From the NCBI RefSeq assembly GCF_001956585.1, contig NZ_MSRR01000019.1, positions 1 through 64,000 of the forward strand: DNA of 64,000 bases. The letters run 5' to 3'. The notes beneath the pieces were generated by a model. That model had not been told where the DNA came from, did no database searches, and saw nothing but the letters and a program-made list of their open reading frames with translations. Every line of letters begins with the position of its first letter. The first letter of the stretch is position 1. Origin of the DNA: Actinomyces naeslundii (GTDB lineage: Bacteria; Actinomycetota; Actinomycetes; Actinomycetales; Actinomycetaceae). Shown in pieces: positions 60,786-64,000 of the stretch. The position numbers and the translations under genes are program-made.

Positions 60786-61523
60786 TCAGGCATGGTTGGT
60801 ACGGCTCTCCGGGGAGGTGACGCCGGCGGAGCGAGAGCTGCCGGTCTGATCCGTGGGGCCGGAGTGGAGCGTGGGCCTCGCCTTCATGCCGCGCAGGCCG
60901 TTCCAGGCGAGGTTGACCATGTGGGCGGCCACCTCCTCCTTGCTCATCGAGCGGTTCTCCAGCCACCACTGGGCCGGCATGGCCACGATGCCCACGAGCA
61001 TCTGGGCGTACAGCGGAGCTGTGCGCGGGTCGAGGTCGTGGGCGGCGAACTGTGAGGCGAGGATCCCGGAGACCTCGATGGCGACGTCGGCCAGCAGCGT
61101 GGAGTAGGTGCCGGCCGCGCGGTCCGAGCCTGCCGAGAGGATGCGGAACCCGTCGGGGGAGTCCTCGATGTAGGTCAGCAGGGCCAGGGCCGCCCGCTCG
61201 GCGATCCGTGAGGCCGAGCCGGGGGCGTCGGGCGTGCCCAGGTCCTCGGCGTCGGGCGCCACCGTGGTACCGCCGGCCGGGTCGGTGATCGCCGAGGAGA
61301 TCGCGGCCGAGATCGTGGTGATCTCCCGGTCGACGACGACGGCGTACAGACCCTCCTTCCCGCCGAAGTGCTCGTAGACCACCGGCTTGGACACCTGGGC
61401 GCGGGCCGCCACCTCCTCCACGCTCGTGGCGTCGAAGCCGCGCTCGGCGAACAGGCCACGGGCCACGGCGATGAGCTGCTCGCGCCGTTCGCTGGCGCTC
61501 ATGCGGGTGCGCTTGGCCGCCAT
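60786..61523 (-). CDS. TetR-family transcriptional regulator
   Basis: The 245-residue regulator has a clear helix-turn-helix: REQLIAVARGLFAERGFDAT then EEVAARAQVSKPVVYEHFGG (about 13-58). The C-terminal domain contains MLVGIVAMPAQWWLENR, common in actinobacterial TetR proteins of the AcrR/KstR-like group. The ATG at 61523 lies 4 bp after the acyltransferase stop, so the two genes are co-transcribed; a longer frame to 61556 would overlap the acyltransferase. The 259-bp region after it holds no supported gene, only a 7-bp hairpin near 60703-60718. Ligand and target are unknown. Confidence 0.87.
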   Translation of the reverse strand: MAAKRTRMSASERREQLIAVARGLFAERGFDATSVEEVAARAQVSKPVVYEHFGGKEGLYAVVVDREITTISAAISSAITDPAGGTTVAPDAEDLGTPDAPGSASRIAERAALALLTYIEDSPDGFRILSAGSDRAAGTYSTLLADVAIEVSGILASQFAAHDLDPRTAPLYAQMLVGIVAMPAQWWLENRSMSKEEVAAHMVNLAWNGLRGMKARPTLHSGPTDQTGSSRSAGVTSPESRTNHA

Positions 61524-61527
61524 GGTT

Positions 61528-62748
61528 CTAAGCCTCACCGACCTGGCCGGCGGCACGGCCGGAGCGGCGGCGCTCGGACCACTGGGCGAAGCGCGCCGAG
61601 GTCAGGGCCCCGGTGCGGCGGGCCAGCCGGTGGCTGGGGGCCTCGATGTAGCGCTGGAACAGCCAGGTCAGCGGCGCCGAGACCAGCGGTGCCAGAATGA
61701 GCAGCCACCACGGGGAGAGGGGCTGCGTCAGCAGCCGCAGCGAGACCACGACCGGCTCGTGCACCAGGTAGAGGGAGAAGGACATGAGCCCCAGGTACTG
61801 CACCGTGCGCGAGCGCAGCAGACCGCGCAGCGCCCCGGCGCGCACCACGAGGTGGACCAGGTAGGCGGCCGCTGCCAGGGTGACCGCGTTGGCGAGGCGC
61901 TGGGCCGTGTGGCTCCCCATCCCCGGCCACCAGGCCAGCGTGATGAGCAGCAGGCAGACCAGGGCCTGCGCCGTCGCCCAGGGGCGGGGGCGCTCCGGGA
62001 CCGGAGCGGGGTTGTGCCCCCAGGCCCAGCCCATGACCGCACCGACGGTGAAGACCGGCAGGTAGCTGCCCGAGCCGGGGCTGGCGGTGATGACCGGAAC
62101 GGCCAGGGCGGCCGCCACCGGCAGCCAGGAGAGCCGCCGGCGTGCGCACAGGGCCACCCCGAGGATCATCAGGGGCAGCACGAAGGAGAAGATCGCCTCG
62201 GCGTGCAGCGACCACAGCACCGTGTTGCGGTAGGCGTGCTTGGGAATGAGCAGGTACTCCATGAGCATCTGGCGCGCGCTGAGGCCCGTGGGATGCGTGA
62301 CCGTCATCCAACGGCCCAGCGCCGGGTCCTCCGAGCGAGGTACCAGCAGCATCGCGATGACCGCGAAGGTGGTGGAGGCCGCCGCCGGCAGCCACAGGCG
62401 CACGAAGCGCCTCGGGGCGTAGTCGACCCAGTCGAAGCGCCGCCCCTGAGCGTGGCGACGGGCCACCGGGTAGGTCAGGGCGACGCCGGACAGGACGAAG
62501 AAGATGAGGACGGCCTCGTGGCCGGCCCACAGCAGGTGGAGAGGGCTCTGGGTGAGGATCCGGTTGAAGGCGCCGGTGGGGACGACTCCGGGGCGGGCGC
62601 CGACCTCGGCCAGCGCCGGCACGGTCTCCAGAGCGTGGTGGATGAGCACGACGACAGCGGCCAGCCCGCGCAGCCCGTCGAGCTCGACGAGCCTCACCGC
62701 CGCCGGCTTGCCGGAAGAGGGAGGGGGAGTGGAGGGGGAACTGGACAT
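61528..62748 (-). CDS. Acyltransferase family 3 (OafA-like) membrane protein
   Basis: The 406-residue membrane protein starts VRLVELDGLRGLAAVVVLIHHAL, containing the family's catalytic-site His (HHA) after the first helix, and has about ten helices in total. Such enzymes O-acetylate or otherwise acylate cell-surface polysaccharides, peptidoglycan or lipids. The context favours a polysaccharide. CAGGAT lies six bases before the ATG, close to but not matching the TANNNT leaderless pattern. It is the first gene of a two-gene unit with a TetR regulator. Confidence 0.87.
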   Translation of the reverse strand: MSSSPSTPPPSSGKPAAVRLVELDGLRGLAAVVVLIHHALETVPALAEVGARPGVVPTGAFNRILTQSPLHLLWAGHEAVLIFFVLSGVALTYPVARRHAQGRRFDWVDYAPRRFVRLWLPAAASTTFAVIAMLLVPRSEDPALGRWMTVTHPTGLSARQMLMEYLLIPKHAYRNTVLWSLHAEAIFSFVLPLMILGVALCARRRLSWLPVAAALAVPVITASPGSGSYLPVFTVGAVMGWAWGHNPAPVPERPRPWATAQALVCLLLITLAWWPGMGSHTAQRLANAVTLAAAAYLVHLVVRAGALRGLLRSRTVQYLGLMSFSLYLVHEPVVVSLRLLTQPLSPWWLLILAPLVSAPLTWLFQRYIEAPSHRLARRTGALTSARFAQWSERRRSGRAAGQVGEA

Positions 62749-62955
62749 GGGGCCATCCTGCCCTGTCGCCCCGGCTCACTGAGAAGTCCTGTGAGTGTGG
62801 CATCGGTCCGTACGCGTCCTCGGAGCGTGTGACGTTCGGCCTGGAGCGTCTCGATGGCGCGCTGAAGCGCCTCGAAGGTGCTGAGGGCGACCGGGACGTG
62901 AGAGACTGTCCCGGCGTCGCGCCCCTCGCCGTCCGACGAGGTCGGGACGCACCTT

Positions 62956-63027
62956 TCCGCCCTGGTGTAGCGGCAGCACGCAGGCCTTTGGAGCCTTGAG
63001 GCCCGGGTTCGAATCCTGGGGGCGGAG
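62956..63027 (+). tRNA. tRNA-Gln (anticodon UUG)
   Basis: A complete 72-nt cloverleaf is visible: acceptor stem TCCGCCC (62956-62962) with GGGCGGA (63020-63026), D stem GTGT/GCAC, anticodon loop CTTTGGA with TTG at 62988-62990, and T arm CCGGG-TTCGAAT-CCTGG. The discriminator is G and CCA is not encoded. The lowest anticodon-stem pair is a C-U mismatch. The flanks 62749-62955 and 63028-63220 hold no supported gene. Confidence 0.95.
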
Positions 63028-63220
63028 CGGCGTAGCATGAGGGCGTTGGGGTTCCCTCGCTCTCACGCCCATCGGCGGCCCTCCGGTCGTCTGCGGGCCG
63101 CGCGCCAATCGTCCGTCCATCCGTACCTGATCAGAATCCGTTGGAGTCCGTCCCCGGCTCCGTCCGGTCATCGGCCGGATCCGTCGGGAGTCCGGGCGCG
63201 AACCTGTGAGAAGAGGACAC

Positions 63221-64000
63221 GTGACCCCCACCGCACCCGCCGCCGTCATCGTCATGGCCGCAGGCAAGGGAACTCGTATGCGATCGGTCACTCCCAAGGT
63301 CCTGCACCGGATTGGCGGTCGCAGCCTTGTGGATCATGCCGTCACCGCCGCCAGGGGGCTCGAGCCCCATCACCTCGTCGTCGTCGTGCGCCACGAGCGT
63401 GACGCCGTCGTCGCCCACCTCGCCGAGGTCGCCCCCGACGCCGTCCCGGCCGACCAGGACGAGGTCCCCGGCACCGGGCGGGCCGTGGCCTGCGGTCTGG
63501 CCTCCTTGCCCGAGGACCTGGCCGGGCCCGTCGTCGTCACCAGCGGGGACGTCCCCCTCCTGGACACCGCGACCCTCCAGGCACTGCTGGCCCAGCACAA
63601 CGAGCGCGGTGATGCCGTCACCCTGCTGACCACCGAGCTCGAGGACCCCAGCGGCTACGGGCGCGTCGTGCGCGAGGCCGATGGCACCGTCTCGGCCGTC
63701 GTCGAGCAGCGCGACGCCACCGAGGCCCAGCGCGCCATCCGGGAGATCAACGCCGGTGTCTACGTCTTCGACGCCGTCCACCTGCGCACCGCCCTGACGA
63801 CCCTGGGAACGGACAACGACCAGGGCGAGGTCTATCTCACCGACGTTGTCGCCCATGCCCACCGCTCCGGCCGGTCCACCAGTGCACTGGTCGTCACCGA
63901 CCACTGGCTCGTCGAGGGCTGCAACGACCGCGCCCAGCTCGCCGAGCTCGGCGCCGAGCTCAACCGGCGGATCCTGCGCGGCTGGATGGCTCAGGGCGTC
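63221..64000 (+). CDS. glmU: Bifunctional GlmU, 5' part (cut by the window end)
   Basis: The 260 codons present encode the N-terminal uridylyltransferase half of GlmU, which makes UDP-N-acetylglucosamine for peptidoglycan and surface glycans. The signature begins AVIVMAAGKGTRMRSVTPKV (8-27); EVPGTGRAVACGL, TSGDVPLLD, GYGRVVRE and EINAGVYVFD follow in the expected order. The acetyltransferase half would lie beyond base 64000. The start is a GTG with AAGAGGA just upstream. It follows tRNA-Gln, an arrangement seen in other actinobacteria. Confidence 0.95.
   Translation, partial: MTPTAPAAVIVMAAGKGTRMRSVTPKVLHRIGGRSLVDHAVTAARGLEPHHLVVVVRHERDAVVAHLAEVAPDAVPADQDEVPGTGRAVACGLASLPEDLAGPVVVTSGDVPLLDTATLQALLAQHNERGDAVTLLTTELEDPSGYGRVVREADGTVSAVVEQRDATEAQRAIREINAGVYVFDAVHLRTALTTLGTDNDQGEVYLTDVVAHAHRSGRSTSALVVTDHWLVEGCNDRAQLAELGAELNRRILRGWMAQGV

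Noticed and set aside
62956-63027. tRNA-Gln as an active integration site
   Set aside because: No integrase gene and no second copy of the tRNA 3' end were noticed in the window.

Overview
The window looks like the chromosome of a high-GC actinobacterium, most likely an oral Actinomyces-type species (Actinomycetaceae). The evidence is GC-rich coding with frequent GTG and TTG starts, actinobacterial protein O-mannosyltransferase and Rpf/G5 proteins, and a metG-tatD-rpf-rsmA-ispE order like that around Rv1002c-Rv1011 of Mycobacterium tuberculosis. I see no insertion sequence, integrase or CRISPR array.

Bases 1-18.4 kb are mostly housekeeping. The end of an rRNA operon (5S plus terminator) is followed by a secreted penicillin-binding-type serine hydrolase, then a divergent TetR / ABC-2-type membrane protein pair sharing a large palindromic operator. 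Next come pmt, rsmI, pncA, metG, tatD, two tandem G5-domain peptidoglycan hydrolases (one lytic-transglycosylase-like, one RpfB-like), rsmA, ispE and a Uup-like ABC-F protein. Several of these starts sit 5-6 nt after a TANNNT -10 box, so they are probably read from leaderless mRNAs.

From 18.6 to 40.1 kb lies a version of the PFNA-type cluster described in bifidobacteria (kinase, FN3 protein, AAA ATPase, DUF58, transglutaminase). A plus-strand operon carries an RDD-FHA protein, a zinc-ribbon FHA protein and a Ser/Thr kinase. It converges, on a 38-bp perfect palindrome, with a minus-strand operon. In transcription order that operon encodes a polyprenyl-phosphate sugar-phosphate transferase, a cytidylyltransferase, a 2102-residue Ig/FN3 surface protein, MoxR, DUF58, a transglutaminase-fold protein and an RDD-FHA protein. 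Most junctions overlap by 1-4 bp. The transglutaminase has lost its catalytic Cys (Asp593) and His (Lys634).

From 40.5 to 62.7 kb is an envelope-glycan region: a Wzx-type flippase, a CDP-alcohol phosphotransferase, a fucosyltransferase-like protein, five glycosyltransferases, a Wzy-like polymerase, a Wzz-like protein, a TetR regulator and an acyltransferase. Inside it are two secreted beta-propeller paralogues flanking a lipoprotein, and ddh (meso-diaminopimelate dehydrogenase). Two copies of a 114-bp palindrome-like repeat sit in convergent gaps at 54.3 and 58.3 kb. The window ends with tRNA-Gln(UUG) and the 5' part of glmU, which suggests that the 44 kb of kinase and glycan genes were inserted into, or grew inside, a conserved housekeeping block. 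A plausible overall role is regulated assembly, display and remodelling of the cell wall and surface polymers.
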